Of a stretch of DNA of 64,000 nt, positions 52,789-61,645 are shown piece after piece (the stretch's first letter is position 1; each line of letters opens with the position of its first letter). Below the pieces are notes generated by a model. The model was not told where the DNA came from. It worked only from the letters and a program-made list of their open reading frames with translations, and made no database searches. A program made the position numbers and the translations under genes. This DNA is from Synechococcus sp. RCC307 (GTDB lineage Bacteria; Cyanobacteriota; Cyanobacteriia; PCC-6307; Cyanobiaceae), in assembly GCA_000063525.1 (NCBI GenBank), contig CT978603.1:987105-1051104 (forward strand), read 5' to 3'.

Positions 52789-53709
52789 TTACAGCGGCTC
52801 GGTCTCGTTATCCCAGCGGAAGTTTCGGTCTTGCCAGCTGAGCGGATCTTCGATCGGCTCGAGATGGGTGAACACGTGGGACTCAGGCACCAGCGCTGCG
52901 ATTTCACGTTCGATGGTTTCGCAATAGTCGTGGCCCTCTTTGACGCTCCAGCCACCGGGCACCAGCACATGCAGAGAGATGAATCGCCTTGAGCCAGCCA
53001 CGCGAGTGCGCAGGGCGTGGAAGTCAATCCCATTGCCACTGCGCTGGGTGAGGAAAGCCTCCAGGCTCTGCAGTTCCGCCTCAGGGAGGGAATGATCCAT
53101 TAATCCAGAGGCGGTCTCTCGAAACAGATGCACTCCGGTGAGCGTGATGTTGATGGCCACGGCAATGGCGATCAATGGATCCAGCACCAGCCAACCTGTG
53201 AGCTTCACCAGCACGATCCCCACCACGATTCCCACCGATGTCCAGACATCGCTCAGCAGGTGTTGAGCATCGGCCCGCAGCGTGATCGAACGGAACCGCC
53301 GCGCTGCCCGTAGGAGCAGCCAGGCAACAGCGCCGTTGAGCGCCGTGGCGATCAATGAGAGCGTTAGGCCCAGATCCACCGAACTGATCGGCACGGGGTT
53401 GAGTAGCCGTCCGGCAGCAGTCCAGATGATTCCGATCGCTGCAACAACGATCAGGGCACTTTCAAGGCCGCTGGAGAAGTACTCCGCTTTGGAATGGCCG
53501 AAGCTGTGGTTGCGATCAGCGGGCTTGGAGGCTTGGCCTAAGGCCCAAAACGCTGTGAGCGCTGCCACCAAATTGACGCAGGATTCAAGGGCGTCGGAGA
53601 GCAAGCCCACAGAGCCGGTGATTGACCAGGCCAGCGTCTTGAGGGCAATGGTCAGCAGTGCCGCCGCAACGGAAAGCAGCGCGTAGGAGCGGGCACTGGC
53701 CAGACGCAT
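52789..53709 (-). CDS. Cation diffusion facilitator (CDF) metal transporter
   Basis: A 306-residue metal/proton antiporter with six membrane helices and a C-terminal cytoplasmic domain. The metal-site Asp residues are in GLLSDALESCVN (TM2) and AQHLLSDVWTSVG (TM5), and HSFGHSKAEYFSSGLE follows TM2. Family members export Zn, Fe, Mn or Co, and the LSDALES/HLLSD pattern does not settle which. The ATG at 53709 is preferred. The next gene upstream, a DCC protein, is 39 bases away on the same strand. Confidence 0.9.
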   Translation of the reverse strand: MRLASARSYALLSVAAALLTIALKTLAWSITGSVGLLSDALESCVNLVAALTAFWALGQASKPADRNHSFGHSKAEYFSSGLESALIVVAAIGIIWTAAGRLLNPVPISSVDLGLTLSLIATALNGAVAWLLLRAARRFRSITLRADAQHLLSDVWTSVGIVVGIVLVKLTGWLVLDPLIAIAVAINITLTGVHLFRETASGLMDHSLPEAELQSLEAFLTQRSGNGIDFHALRTRVAGSRRFISLHVLVPGGWSVKEGHDYCETIEREIAALVPESHVFTHLEPIEDPLSWQDRNFRWDNETEPL

Positions 53710-53748
53710 GGTCAGCCCAAACAACCTCGTTGACTCAATTTTGATGCC

Positions 53749-54165
53749 TTAGCTGATCGGTGCTGATGATCGTGTGATGTCGCAGCGGCTGTCACAGAGC
53801 TGATCGAGGTTGGGCCGGCGCGTGAGTTGCAAGCGTTTGGCTGCCCACCAGCCGTACAGCGCATTCACAACAGGGCCCACCACCGGCCAGTTCGTCGGCG
53901 CGTATAGCCAGCCCCAACCCACCAATCCGTAGGCCCGCCGGAACACAGCCACGTCGGTAACGATCTCACCATCGCCTGCAATGGCGTGAATGCGTCCCAT
54001 GGCCTGGCGGTAACTAATGCCCTGGTGGAGATCTGGGGAGTAATGGGGATCATCGATATCAACAAATGCCAACCGCCGACGTCCCCCATCGAGACGCTTG
54101 AGGGTGTTGACCTCACGCAGACAGAGGGGGCAACCACCATCAAATAGAAGTGTCAGCTCAGCCAT
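53749..54165 (-). CDS. DCC family thiol-disulfide oxidoreductase-like protein (DUF393)
   Basis: A 138-residue protein beginning MAELTLLFDGGCPLCLREV, the hallmark of the DUF393/DCC family with its DGxCxLC motif, which is likely redox-active. The middle (AVFRRAYGLVGWGWLYAPTNWPVVGPVVNALYGWWA) is the usual conserved hydrophobic region. No substrate is known. The ATG at 54165 follows a 59-residue ORF by one base, so the two are co-translated. Confidence 0.88.
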   Translation of the reverse strand: MAELTLLFDGGCPLCLREVNTLKRLDGGRRRLAFVDIDDPHYSPDLHQGISYRQAMGRIHAIAGDGEIVTDVAVFRRAYGLVGWGWLYAPTNWPVVGPVVNALYGWWAAKRLQLTRRPNLDQLCDSRCDITRSSAPIS

Positions 54166-54166
54166 T

Positions 54167-54346
54167 TCAGATTTGCTTGCGCTTAAATCCGAGGAGCTCG
54201 GCACCGTAGGTCTCGGTCACTGAGGCCTGCAGTTGCCAAATCCTCAGCAGTGATTTGGCGACATCACGCAGTTCTTCGATGTCTTGGCAGGCATCAATCG
54301 AACGCTCGTGCAGGGCAACGGAGAATTCGCGATTCAGCGGAAGCAT
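54167..54346 (-). CDS. 59-residue helical protein upstream of DCC gene
   Basis: A short frame from ATG at 54346 to TGA at 54167, one base before the DCC start. The sequence (MLPLNREFSVALHERSIDAC, later IEELRDVAKSLLRIWQLQAS) is helical, charged, well balanced and looks coding. The tight spacing supports translation. No family was recognised. It would be the first gene of this small operon. Confidence 0.65.
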   Translation of the reverse strand: MLPLNREFSVALHERSIDACQDIEELRDVAKSLLRIWQLQASVTETYGAELLGFKRKQI

Positions 54347-54400
54347 GGGTAGACCCCGAGCTGTTTCGCCAATGTTACGAAATGTTGAGTGACGGCGCGA

Positions 54401-55024
54401 CTAGGCCTGTTGGAGGTGCTGCACAAACCCATCCAAGCTCCCGGCGTTGATCCACCCCGTGGCAATGGTTTTGGTCTGCTCTTGGCTCACACGGCCGCGA
54501 TGCACGTGGCTCAAGCCGGCTGGAAAAATCGCCAAGGTGCCGCGGCGGGCTTCGACGTGGTGATCCTGCCAGTGAAACTCCGTGCCGCCGTTGTCGACGT
54601 CATTGAGATAAAGGATCCAAGCCAAGACCCGTCGAATCGGTTGGGTGATGTCATCAGCCGTGCTCCAGTCGGCATGCCATGCCTTGAAACCTTCACCTGG
54701 CGCATAACGCTGCAAGTTGAACAAAGGCACCACAAACAGCGATCCCTCAGGGGTCACTTGGCTGAAGAGCTCCCGTTCTTTGAGGTATTGATTCAATCCA
54801 GCGGAAACAGCTCGCATTAACAGGTCGCTAATGCCAAAGGCCTCGGGATCACTGCGGTCCACCCACACCAGCGAGATGTCGGTTGACACCTTGCGGGGGT
54901 TGCTGGGGTCGTCGCCAAAGCTGAGTCCGCTGGTGTGTAGATCAGGGCGGCGCTCGTAAAACGCCAAGGCGGCATCTGCTGTGGCTTGCAAGCCAGCGTT
55001 TGAGTAGGTGCCGATCAACCGCAT
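54401..55024 (-). CDS. 2OG-Fe(II) oxygenase
   Basis: A 207-residue dioxygenase of the prolyl-hydroxylase-like 2-oxoglutarate/iron family. Iron ligands are His117 and Asp119 in WHADWS, with the distal His in LSHVHRG (about 173-175). The jelly-roll core shows RVLAWILYLNDVDNGGTEFHW and RRGTLAIFPAG. It may hydroxylate a protein or small molecule. The ATG at 55024 is chosen because the longer frame runs into the divergent rhomboid gene. A 54-base gap separates it from the 59-residue ORF. Confidence 0.87.
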   Translation of the reverse strand: MRLIGTYSNAGLQATADAALAFYERRPDLHTSGLSFGDDPSNPRKVSTDISLVWVDRSDPEAFGISDLLMRAVSAGLNQYLKERELFSQVTPEGSLFVVPLFNLQRYAPGEGFKAWHADWSTADDITQPIRRVLAWILYLNDVDNGGTEFHWQDHHVEARRGTLAIFPAGLSHVHRGRVSQEQTKTIATGWINAGSLDGFVQHLQQA

Positions 55025-55066
55025 GAGCTTTGGGTTCGTTTGAATACGGGTCCTTGATGCGCCGGC

Positions 55067-55609
55067 ATGCTGCTGCTGCCGCTTGTGCTGCTGGGGATTG
55101 CCTGGTTTCAGGAAAGTCTCGACCAGCTGCTTTTTGGAGGCCGTTGGGCCCTGCCGATGGTCCATGGCGGGCCGTTTTGGGGTGTGTTGACAGCCCCGTT
55201 CAGCCATAGCGATTGGTCACACCTGGTGTCCAACAGTCTCTGGTTCCTTCCGCTGTCCTATCTCGTCCTACTCAATGGCGTCCGGGCCTATGTGGCCGTT
55301 TGGATTGGTGTGTATGCCACAGCAGCCATCGTGTGGTTGTGGCTGCCTGTGGCAAGCCATGGGCTGTCTGGCGTGGTGTATGGCCTGCTGGCCTATCTGC
55401 TGCTGATTGGTTGGTTGGAGAAGCGACCGTTGAGCGTGATCTTGTCGGTGGGGTGCTTGCTCGCCTATGGCGGTTTGCTTCCCGCCTTGTTGCCCTTTCT
55501 CAATCCGCCGGGTGTGAGCTGGATCGGCCATCTCTCTGGCTTTGTCGGTGGCTTGATCGCCGCCGTGGCCGTGCAGCGTCGTCCATCCCCACCTGAGCTG
55601 CTGCGGTGA
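55067..55609 (+). CDS. Rhomboid family intramembrane serine protease
   Basis: A 180-residue six-helix membrane protease. The catalytic Ser101 is in SHGLSGVVYG (GxSG motif) and His155 in WIGHLSGFVGG. HxxxN (HLVSN, about 52-56) in TM2 completes the conserved set. It cleaves membrane proteins within the bilayer, and its target is unknown. It is short, lacking extra domains, like other compact bacterial rhomboids. It diverges from the 2OG oxygenase with 42 bases between. Confidence 0.92.
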   Translation: MLLLPLVLLGIAWFQESLDQLLFGGRWALPMVHGGPFWGVLTAPFSHSDWSHLVSNSLWFLPLSYLVLLNGVRAYVAVWIGVYATAAIVWLWLPVASHGLSGVVYGLLAYLLLIGWLEKRPLSVILSVGCLLAYGGLLPALLPFLNPPGVSWIGHLSGFVGGLIAAVAVQRRPSPPELLR

Positions 55610-55711
55610 GTGCGCTGCCAATGGGTTGATCCAATCAATCCTCCGTTGTCTTTTTGAACCGGCTCAAATCACTGACACTGATTGATTCAAATACCAAGTT
55701 GATAAAGCTGG

Positions 55712-55945
55712 TTAGGCAGCCTCTTGGCATGGATAAAGCTCCCTGCCAACTTGCCTCCAAACACGTCTGTTCTGTTCTCTCATCTGGAGTAATAACTGTC
55801 TGGCTCCAGAGTCAGTGGGCCAACAGCTCTTGAACTCTGAACACTCCATTAGGGCTTTGAAGTCTTTCTCGTGTTTCCGCAAGACCCATTGAGCTCTCAG
55901 CATCAACAGATCCTCTTTTGAGTAGTTATCGAGACCGTCTTGCAT
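55712..55945 (-). CDS. Small hypothetical protein
   Basis: A 77-residue soluble, charged, helical protein (SKEDLLMLRAQWVLRKHEKDFKALMECSEFKSCW...). It has three Cys and no signal or membrane segment. It lies in a lower-G+C pocket between the rhomboid and photolyase genes. Coding is supported by composition only. An inverted repeat in the 55610-55711 gap (AATCA..TGATT, about 55665-55685) is unremarkable. Confidence 0.55.
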   Translation of the reverse strand: MQDGLDNYSKEDLLMLRAQWVLRKHEKDFKALMECSEFKSCWPTDSGARQLLLQMREQNRRVWRQVGRELYPCQEAA

Positions 55946-56306
55946 CGGCTGCCTGCGATTTCAAAGGGAATGTAGGGAGTGCGTTATGGAAGTCCACTAC
56001 TCTGATTATTCTCTGTTGAGCTTTTATTTCCTGTTCACAATCTCTCTTCAGGGGGGCTTTGGTCCTCTCGCGAAGAGAGGCGCTCAGAAGCACGCTCTGT
56101 AGGGACTAAAACCGATCCCCGTTAAAAAAACTTGTCTCCAGACGCTGACAGCTCGTTGATTTCATCTGCCAACTGAGGGCTTTCTTGGTCGTCTCGTCGA
56201 CCGAGACAGGCGTGACGCATTGGTGGTCTAGGGCTGGATGGTCAAGAGGCGCAGAGTGGTTTGGCTAATCGCTAGAACCTTTGCCTAGTTGTGCAGCAGG
56301 GACAAG
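55946..56306. other. Structured 360-base intergenic region
   Basis: No convincing protein gene lies here. Two perfect six-base stems are visible: CCTCTC-GCGAA-GAGAGG (56064-56080) and GTCTCG-TCGAC-CGAGAC (56191-56207). A TTAAAAAAA tract stands at about 56131-56139. The density of structure and the low G+C suggest an untranslated leader or an unlisted small RNA, but no known family was recognised. Confidence 0.4.
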
Positions 56307-57800
56307 GTGTCCAGCAGGAGTACAACCGCCGAATCTGTTTCAGAGCCAAACCAACCACTGCAAGTGGTGTGGTTCAAGCGTGATCTGCGCACGATTGACC
56401 ACGGGGCGCTGTCGCAGGCGAGCCGCTCGGGCCCCGTGCTGCCGTTGTTCATCGTTGAGCCGATGTTCTGGGCTCAGCCCGATGCCTCAGCTCGTCAATG
56501 GGAGTTCTGCGCTGAATCCCTGGCGGAGCTGCGCGAAGCATTGGCTGCTCTCGGTCAGCCGTTGGTGATCCGCACCGGTGAAGCCTTGGCGGTGCTGAAA
56601 GCGCTGCACCGCCAACGGGGTATCGCCCAACTTTGGAGCCATCAGGAAACCGGCAATGACTTCACCTATCGCCGCGACCGCTTGGTGGCGAGATGGTGCC
56701 GTGAGCAATCGATTCGGTGGCATCAGCCCCGCAGCTTTGGTGTGATCCGTGCCATGGGCAACCGAGATGGTTGGGCCCCGGCTTGGGAATTGTTGATGCG
56801 CCAATCCGTTTGCGCTGATCCAGCGCCCTTGACCAGACTCGGAGGGATTGATCCCGGTGGGATTCCCAGCGCCGACGATCTCAAGCTTCCAAGTGATCCT
56901 TGCCCAGGTCGCCAACGGGGCGGGCGGTCCCAGGGTGCGGCGCTGCTGGAGAGTTTTTTGCACCATCGCGGCCGCCGCTATGCCAAGGAACTCTCCAGTC
57001 CTCTGACAGCGTTTGAGTCCTGTTCTCGCCTCTCGGCTCACCTCACCTTTGGCACGTTGTCGATGCGTGAAATCGTCCAGACCGCGCGCCTGAACAACGG
57101 ACCAAAAGCCTTCGTCGAACGCCTCCATTGGCATTGCCACTTCATCCAGAAACTGGAGAGCCAGCCGTCGTTGGAATATCAAAATGCCCATCGCGCCTAC
57201 GACGGTTTGCGCGCTGATGATCCCCAGAGGCTGGCGCTGTGGATTGAAGGCCGCACCGGCTGGCCGTTTGTGGATGCCTGCATGCGTGCTCTACGGCACC
57301 ACGGCTGGATCAATTTCCGCATGCGAGCGATGTTGATGTCGGTGGCGAGTTATCAGCTTTGGCTGCCATGGCGGCAGAGCGGTGAAGCCCTTGCCCGTTT
57401 GTTTGTCGATTACGAGCCCGGAATCCATTGGAACCAATGCCAGATGCAATCGGGCACCTCGGGCATCAACACCGTTCGTATCTACAACCCGATCAAGCAA
57501 GGCCTTGATCACGACCCCGAAGGAGCGTTTATCCGTCAATGGCTACCGGAATTGCAGGGTGTTCCCGTTTCTGGGATTCACACCCCATGGTTGTTGGCTC
57601 AACCACCTGAGACCTATCCGCATCCCGTGGTCGATTATGAAGCGGCCGCGCGCCAAGCCCGTGATCAGGTCTGGGGCCTGCGAAAGGGACAGGGGTATCG
57701 CTGCGAAGCCGAGGCGATTCAACGCCGCCATGGTTCACGCCGTCGCCGCCGGGCGCGGCCGCCTGCGGATAACGGCCAGCTCAGCTTGGAGTTGGGCTAA
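56307..57800 (+). CDS. DNA photolyase/cryptochrome family protein
   Basis: A 497-residue FAD protein of the photolyase family. The N-terminal Rossmann domain opens QVVWFKRDLRTIDHGALSQA. The FAD-binding helical domain has GRTGWPFVDACMRALRHHGWINFRMRAM and NQCQMQSGTSGINTVRIYNPIKQ. The latter reads GTSGIN rather than the usual CPD photolyase AGTGTD, and resembles a bacterial branch annotated as photolyase/cryptochrome. It may repair UV damage or sense light. The start is uncertain: GTG at 56307, or TTG at 56289. It follows the 360-base structured gap. Confidence 0.87.
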   Translation: MSSRSTTAESVSEPNQPLQVVWFKRDLRTIDHGALSQASRSGPVLPLFIVEPMFWAQPDASARQWEFCAESLAELREALAALGQPLVIRTGEALAVLKALHRQRGIAQLWSHQETGNDFTYRRDRLVARWCREQSIRWHQPRSFGVIRAMGNRDGWAPAWELLMRQSVCADPAPLTRLGGIDPGGIPSADDLKLPSDPCPGRQRGGRSQGAALLESFLHHRGRRYAKELSSPLTAFESCSRLSAHLTFGTLSMREIVQTARLNNGPKAFVERLHWHCHFIQKLESQPSLEYQNAHRAYDGLRADDPQRLALWIEGRTGWPFVDACMRALRHHGWINFRMRAMLMSVASYQLWLPWRQSGEALARLFVDYEPGIHWNQCQMQSGTSGINTVRIYNPIKQGLDHDPEGAFIRQWLPELQGVPVSGIHTPWLLAQPPETYPHPVVDYEAAARQARDQVWGLRKGQGYRCEAEAIQRRHGSRRRRRARPPADNGQLSLELG

Positions 57801-57812
57801 GCGCGGTGGTGC

Positions 57813-58280
57813 TCAGATCAGTTCGGGGTGGGCTGGATCACCCTTGAAAGGGCCGATCAGATCCGATGTGATCCAGCCGCCATAGAAGCCTCCCTGTTGG
57901 GGTTGCACGTCTTCACCGTTGACTTGGCAGCGGTCCATGCGACCTGGATAGAGGGCATACCAACCGGCCAGCTCGGCAAAACGATCGGTTGGTCCCTCAT
58001 AACTCCAGATGGCCCCCTCCAGACGTTGGTCTCCCACCTGCAAATCCCAGTAAGTGGCGATCCCTTTCCACTCGCAAAAGCTGCGGCCCCTGCCTGGAAC
58101 CAGCAGATCGCGGCGAATGCTTTCAGGGGGGAGGTAGTAGGTCGGCGGATGGAACGTTTCCAACACCCGCAGGCTGCGGCTGGTGCTGCAGATCACCACC
58201 CCCAAAGCCACCACTTCGATCACGGCAGCCGAACTCACCAAGGCCGGCGGCCGTGGGTAGTCCGCAACGCGCTCAGCCAT
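57813..58280 (-). CDS. DUF427 family protein
   Basis: A 155-residue soluble protein with the DUF427 pattern: TYYLPPESIRRDLLVPGRGRSFCEWKGIATYWDLQVG, then RCQVNGEDVQPQQGGFYGGWITSDLIGPFKG. These are small beta-barrel proteins of unknown function, common in bacteria and some eukaryotes. It converges on the photolyase gene with 12 bases between. Confidence 0.9.
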   Translation of the reverse strand: MAERVADYPRPPALVSSAAVIEVVALGVVICSTSRSLRVLETFHPPTYYLPPESIRRDLLVPGRGRSFCEWKGIATYWDLQVGDQRLEGAIWSYEGPTDRFAELAGWYALYPGRMDRCQVNGEDVQPQQGGFYGGWITSDLIGPFKGDPAHPELI

Positions 58281-58325
58281 GGCCCTGTTGCCTGTGAAAC
58301 CTCAAAACCTACCTAGCCTGGATCC

Positions 58326-58730
58326 ATGGATTGCAGTTCCCATCAACCCAAACTGGTGGCCACTGGCATCTCTCCGTTGGGGATCGTGTCAGTCGGTGTG
58401 GTGCCGATGGGAATCATTGCGATCGGCGTGGTGCCGATGGGTGTGATCTCTCTGGGAGTGGTGAGCATGGGGGTGATCACCGCTGGTTTCACCACCATGG
58501 GATTGATCTGGGGCGGCATGGCTGGCATGGGCCCGATTCAGGTGGGTGGCCAGAGTCACCAGGCCGAAGCGCCACTGATGTTTGCAACCCAGCAAGAAGC
58601 CGAAGCCCGGGCCCGCGAGATGGGATGTGTGGGTGCCCATCCCCATGGACCCGGTGGTCAGCTGTGGATGCCCTGCAGCACCATGCAGCAGTTTTTAGAG
58701 GTCCACTCCAGCGGACACCATCAACACTGA
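58326..58730 (+). CDS. Glycine-pentad repeat protein with DUF3721-like C-terminus
   Basis: A 134-residue protein. Residues about 14-68 are a run of roughly ten five-residue units of the form G-[IV]-[IV]-x-[MLIV] (GIVSV, GVVPM, GIIAI, GVVPM, GVISL, GVVSM, GVITA...). The C-terminal half has EAEARAREMGCVGAHPHG and WMPCSTM, the DUF3721 pattern with two Cys and His that could bind metal. There is no signal peptide. The repeat could form a membrane glycine-zipper or a stacked beta structure. Function is unknown. Confidence 0.75.
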   Translation: MDCSSHQPKLVATGISPLGIVSVGVVPMGIIAIGVVPMGVISLGVVSMGVITAGFTTMGLIWGGMAGMGPIQVGGQSHQAEAPLMFATQQEAEARAREMGCVGAHPHGPGGQLWMPCSTMQQFLEVHSSGHHQH

Positions 58731-58736
58731 GCTCAC

Positions 58737-61331
58737 TCAGGGCACCAGGTTGACGAGCTTGCCCGGCACCACAATCACCCGCTTGGGGGCATTGCCTTCC
58801 AGCCATTTTTGGGCCACATCACTGGCGAGAGCCACCTGCTCCAACTCGTCTTTGCTGATGGCCGCTGGCACTTCCAAATTGCCGCGCACCTTGCCTTTCA
58901 CCTGCAGCACCACCGTGATCGTGTCGCGCACCAACGCGGAGGCATCCACTTCGGGCCAGCGCTGTTGATGAATGCTGCCGCTGCCTTGCAGCTGCTCCCA
59001 GAGCTCATCAGCGAGGTGAGGTGCAAATGGAGCCAGTAGCAGCAACAAGCTGCGCACAGCCTCTTGGGCCACGGCCGTGCTGACAGCCTCCAGTTGTCCA
59101 GCCATGGCGTTGCTGAGCTTCATCAGCTCAGAGACGGCTGTGTTGAACTGCAATTCATCGCCTTGGAGATCGTCGCTGACGGCCTCAATGGCGGTGTGCA
59201 CCGCTCGGCGCAGATCGGTTTCGGCGGGTGTGAGCTCAGCGGGCAACGGCAGTGGTGACTGCAATTGCAATCCAGAGGCTTTGGCTCCATCACACAAGCG
59301 CCAAATGCGCTGCAGGAAACGGAATTGCCCTTCCACATCGGCGTCATCCCATTCCAGATCCTTTTCCGGGGGAGCCTTGAACAGGATGAACATGCGGGCG
59401 GTGTCAGCGCCATAGCGATCCACAACGGCTCCTGGATCGACGCCGTTGTACTTCGACTTCGACATCTTCTCAAAGAACACCTCCAACGCCTCGCCGTCGT
59501 CTGGATCGGTTGGTTGGTTGGGATCGCTCACAGCACTGGGGGCGATGTACTTGCGCGTTTTGGGGTTGCGGTAGGTCACCCCCTGCACCATCCCTTGCGT
59601 CAATAGCTTTTGGAATGGCTCGGAGCAACTCACCAAGTTGCGTTGCTGCAAGACCTTGGTGAAAAACCGGGAATACAGCAGGTGCAAGATCGCGTGCTCA
59701 ACGCCGCCGACGTATTGATCCACGGGCATCCAGGCGTCAATGCTGGCGTTGGTGAAGGCAGCTGAATCGTTGTTGGCGTCGGTGTATCGCAGGTAATACC
59801 AGCTCGAACACATGAAGGTGTCCATCGTGTCGGTCTCGCGCGTGGCGGGTTTGCCGCACTTGGGACAACGCACCTGTTTCCACTCGGTGGCGCGCTCGAG
59901 GGGGCTGCCGCCGCTGCCGCTGAGGTCCACATCACGGGGTAGTTCCACCGGCAAGTCGGATTCCGGCACTGGCACGACGCCACAGTCATCGCAATGAATC
60001 ACCGGGATCGGGCAACCCCAGTAGCGCTGCCTTGAGATCAACCAATCCCGCAAACGGAACGTGATCTTGGCTGCACCAACACCGCGCTGTTCGGCGGCCT
60101 GGATGATCGCGGTTTTGGCCTCCTCACCCTGGAGCCCATCAAAGTCAGCGGAGCCCACCAACTCCCCCAGGCCCGTGAAGGCTTCGCTGGGTTCGCCGGA
60201 GTCAGGAGCTTGCCCTGGCTCCACCACCACCGTGGTGATGGGTAGGTCGTATTGCTTGGCAAAGGCAAAGTCGCGGGAGTCATGGGCCGGAACACCCATC
60301 ACGGCGCCGGTGCCGTAATCCGGCAGAACGTAATCGGCGATCCAAACGGGCACTGCTTGTCCAGTGAAGGGGTGCTGCACCGTGCCGCCGGTGGCTACAC
60401 CGCGCTTGGGCCGGTCGTCGGCCACGCGGTCTTGTTCGCTGATGGATTGCAAGCTCTGCCGGAAAGCCTCAACGGCTTGGCGCTGATCCGCACTGGTGAG
60501 TTGATCCACCAGGTCATGCTCTGGGGCGAGCACCACATAGCTGACGCCAAACACGGTGTCGGGTCGGGTGGTGAACACCTCGATGGCCTGCTTGCCATCC
60601 GCCTCGATGGCAAAGCGCAAGGTGGCCCCGCTCGAGCGACCAATCCAATTGGCCTGCATGGTGCGCACGCGCTCCGGCCATCCCTTGAGTTGCTCGAGGT
60701 CGTCGAGCAGCTCATCGGCAACCGCCGTGATTTTCAAAAACCACTGGCGCAACTTTCTTTTCTCAGCCAAAGCTCCCGATCGCCAAGAGCGACCATCGGC
60801 GTCCACCTGTTCGTTGGCAAGCACCGTTTGGTCAATGGGGTCCCAATTGACGGTGGCTTCTTTGCGGTACGCCAAATCAGCGTTGAGAAATTGCAAAAAC
60901 AGCCACTGGGTCCAGCGGTAGTAGTCGCTGTGGCAGGTCGCCACTTCGCGCGACCAGTCGATCGATAAGCCAAGACGCTGCAGTTGCTCGCGCATCTGGG
61001 CGATGTTGCGGTCGGTCCAGTCGGCCGGATCCACACCCCGTTCAATGGCGGCATTTTCTGCCGGGAGCCCAAAGGCATCCCAGCCCATGGGATGCAAGAC
61101 CCGCTTGCCCTTGAGGCGCATCAAGCGGGCGATGACATCAGTAATGACGTAGTTCCGCACGTGCCCCATGTGCAGGTTCCCCGAGGGATAGGGGAACATC
61201 GACAGGGCATAAAAATTCTCGGCACGCTCTGCACTGGGCTCTGGCGTTTGGTCCAGTCCCATCTCCTGCCAACGCTGTTGCCATTTCGGCTCCAGAGACG
61301 TCGGGCTGTAACGGGACTCGGAACTGGCCAT
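58737..61331 (-). CDS. leuS: Leucyl-tRNA synthetase
   Basis: Class I leucyl-tRNA synthetase, 864 residues as usual for bacteria. It has the HIGH motif as HMGHVRNY and the KMSKS motif intact ([12 protein letters not shown]), with the CP1 editing domain between ([13 protein letters not shown]). A zinc-type Cys pair, CPKCG, is present. The gene starts eight bases after hfq on the same strand, so the two are likely co-transcribed. It converges on the glycine-repeat gene. Confidence 0.97.
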   Translation of the reverse strand: MASSESRYSPTSLEPKWQQRWQEMGLDQTPEPSAERAENFYALSMFPYPSGNLHMGHVRNYVITDVIARLMRLKGKRVLHPMGWDAFGLPAENAAIERGVDPADWTDRNIAQMREQLQRLGLSIDWSREVATCHSDYYRWTQWLFLQFLNADLAYRKEATVNWDPIDQTVLANEQVDADGRSWRSGALAEKRKLRQWFLKITAVADELLDDLEQLKGWPERVRTMQANWIGRSSGATLRFAIEADGKQAIEVFTTRPDTVFGVSYVVLAPEHDLVDQLTSADQRQAVEAFRQSLQSISEQDRVADDRPKRGVATGGTVQHPFTGQAVPVWIADYVLPDYGTGAVMGVPAHDSRDFAFAKQYDLPITTVVVEPGQAPDSGEPSEAFTGLGELVGSADFDGLQGEEAKTAIIQAAEQRGVGAAKITFRLRDWLISRQRYWGCPIPVIHCDDCGVVPVPESDLPVELPRDVDLSGSGGSPLERATEWKQVRCPKCGKPATRETDTMDTFMCSSWYYLRYTDANNDSAAFTNASIDAWMPVDQYVGGVEHAILHLLYSRFFTKVLQQRNLVSCSEPFQKLLTQGMVQGVTYRNPKTRKYIAPSAVSDPNQPTDPDDGEALEVFFEKMSKSKYNGVDPGAVVDRYGADTARMFILFKAPPEKDLEWDDADVEGQFRFLQRIWRLCDGAKASGLQLQSPLPLPAELTPAETDLRRAVHTAIEAVSDDLQGDELQFNTAVSELMKLSNAMAGQLEAVSTAVAQEAVRSLLLLLAPFAPHLADELWEQLQGSGSIHQQRWPEVDASALVRDTITVVLQVKGKVRGNLEVPAAISKDELEQVALASDVAQKWLEGNAPKRVIVVPGKLVNLVP

Positions 61332-61339
61332 CGGCAGGG

Positions 61340-61618
61340 TCAGATGGGCGGCAACGGCAGCCGCGGAGACGGCATTGTGGCCGTTGATGGGTCCCCATCC
61401 AACGAGCGGATCCGTTCAATCCTCCCGCGGGCTACGAGCTCAGGCCGTTCCGCACCCGCCAGCAATAGCGCCAGAAATTCACTGTCTTGCCACAACAGCC
61501 GCCCTTGCAGTTCCAGGCCGCTGGCGAGCTGGATGCTGATCGTGCGCCGCTGGCGGATCCACTGCTGCAGCAGCCGCACCCCGGGTAGTGACGTGTCGAG
61601 TTCGTGGTCGGGGGCCAT
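61340..61618 (-). CDS. hfq: Hfq-like RNA-binding protein (cyanobacterial type)
   Basis: A 92-residue Sm-like protein. Residues about 8-75 match cyanobacterial Hfq: [25 protein letters not shown], then [17 protein letters not shown]. The YKHA-type Sm2 motif of E. coli is missing, as in other cyanobacterial Hfq, which bind RNA poorly and act with the pilus machinery in Synechocystis. A roughly 20-residue Pro/Arg tail is extra. The location beside dapF is the usual cyanobacterial context. Its start lies 27 bases from the dapF start. Confidence 0.88.
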   Translation of the reverse strand: MAPDHELDTSLPGVRLLQQWIRQRRTISIQLASGLELQGRLLWQDSEFLALLLAGAERPELVARGRIERIRSLDGDPSTATMPSPRLPLPPI

Positions 61619-61645
61619 ACGATCAGATCAGGTGGCCAAAGCGTT

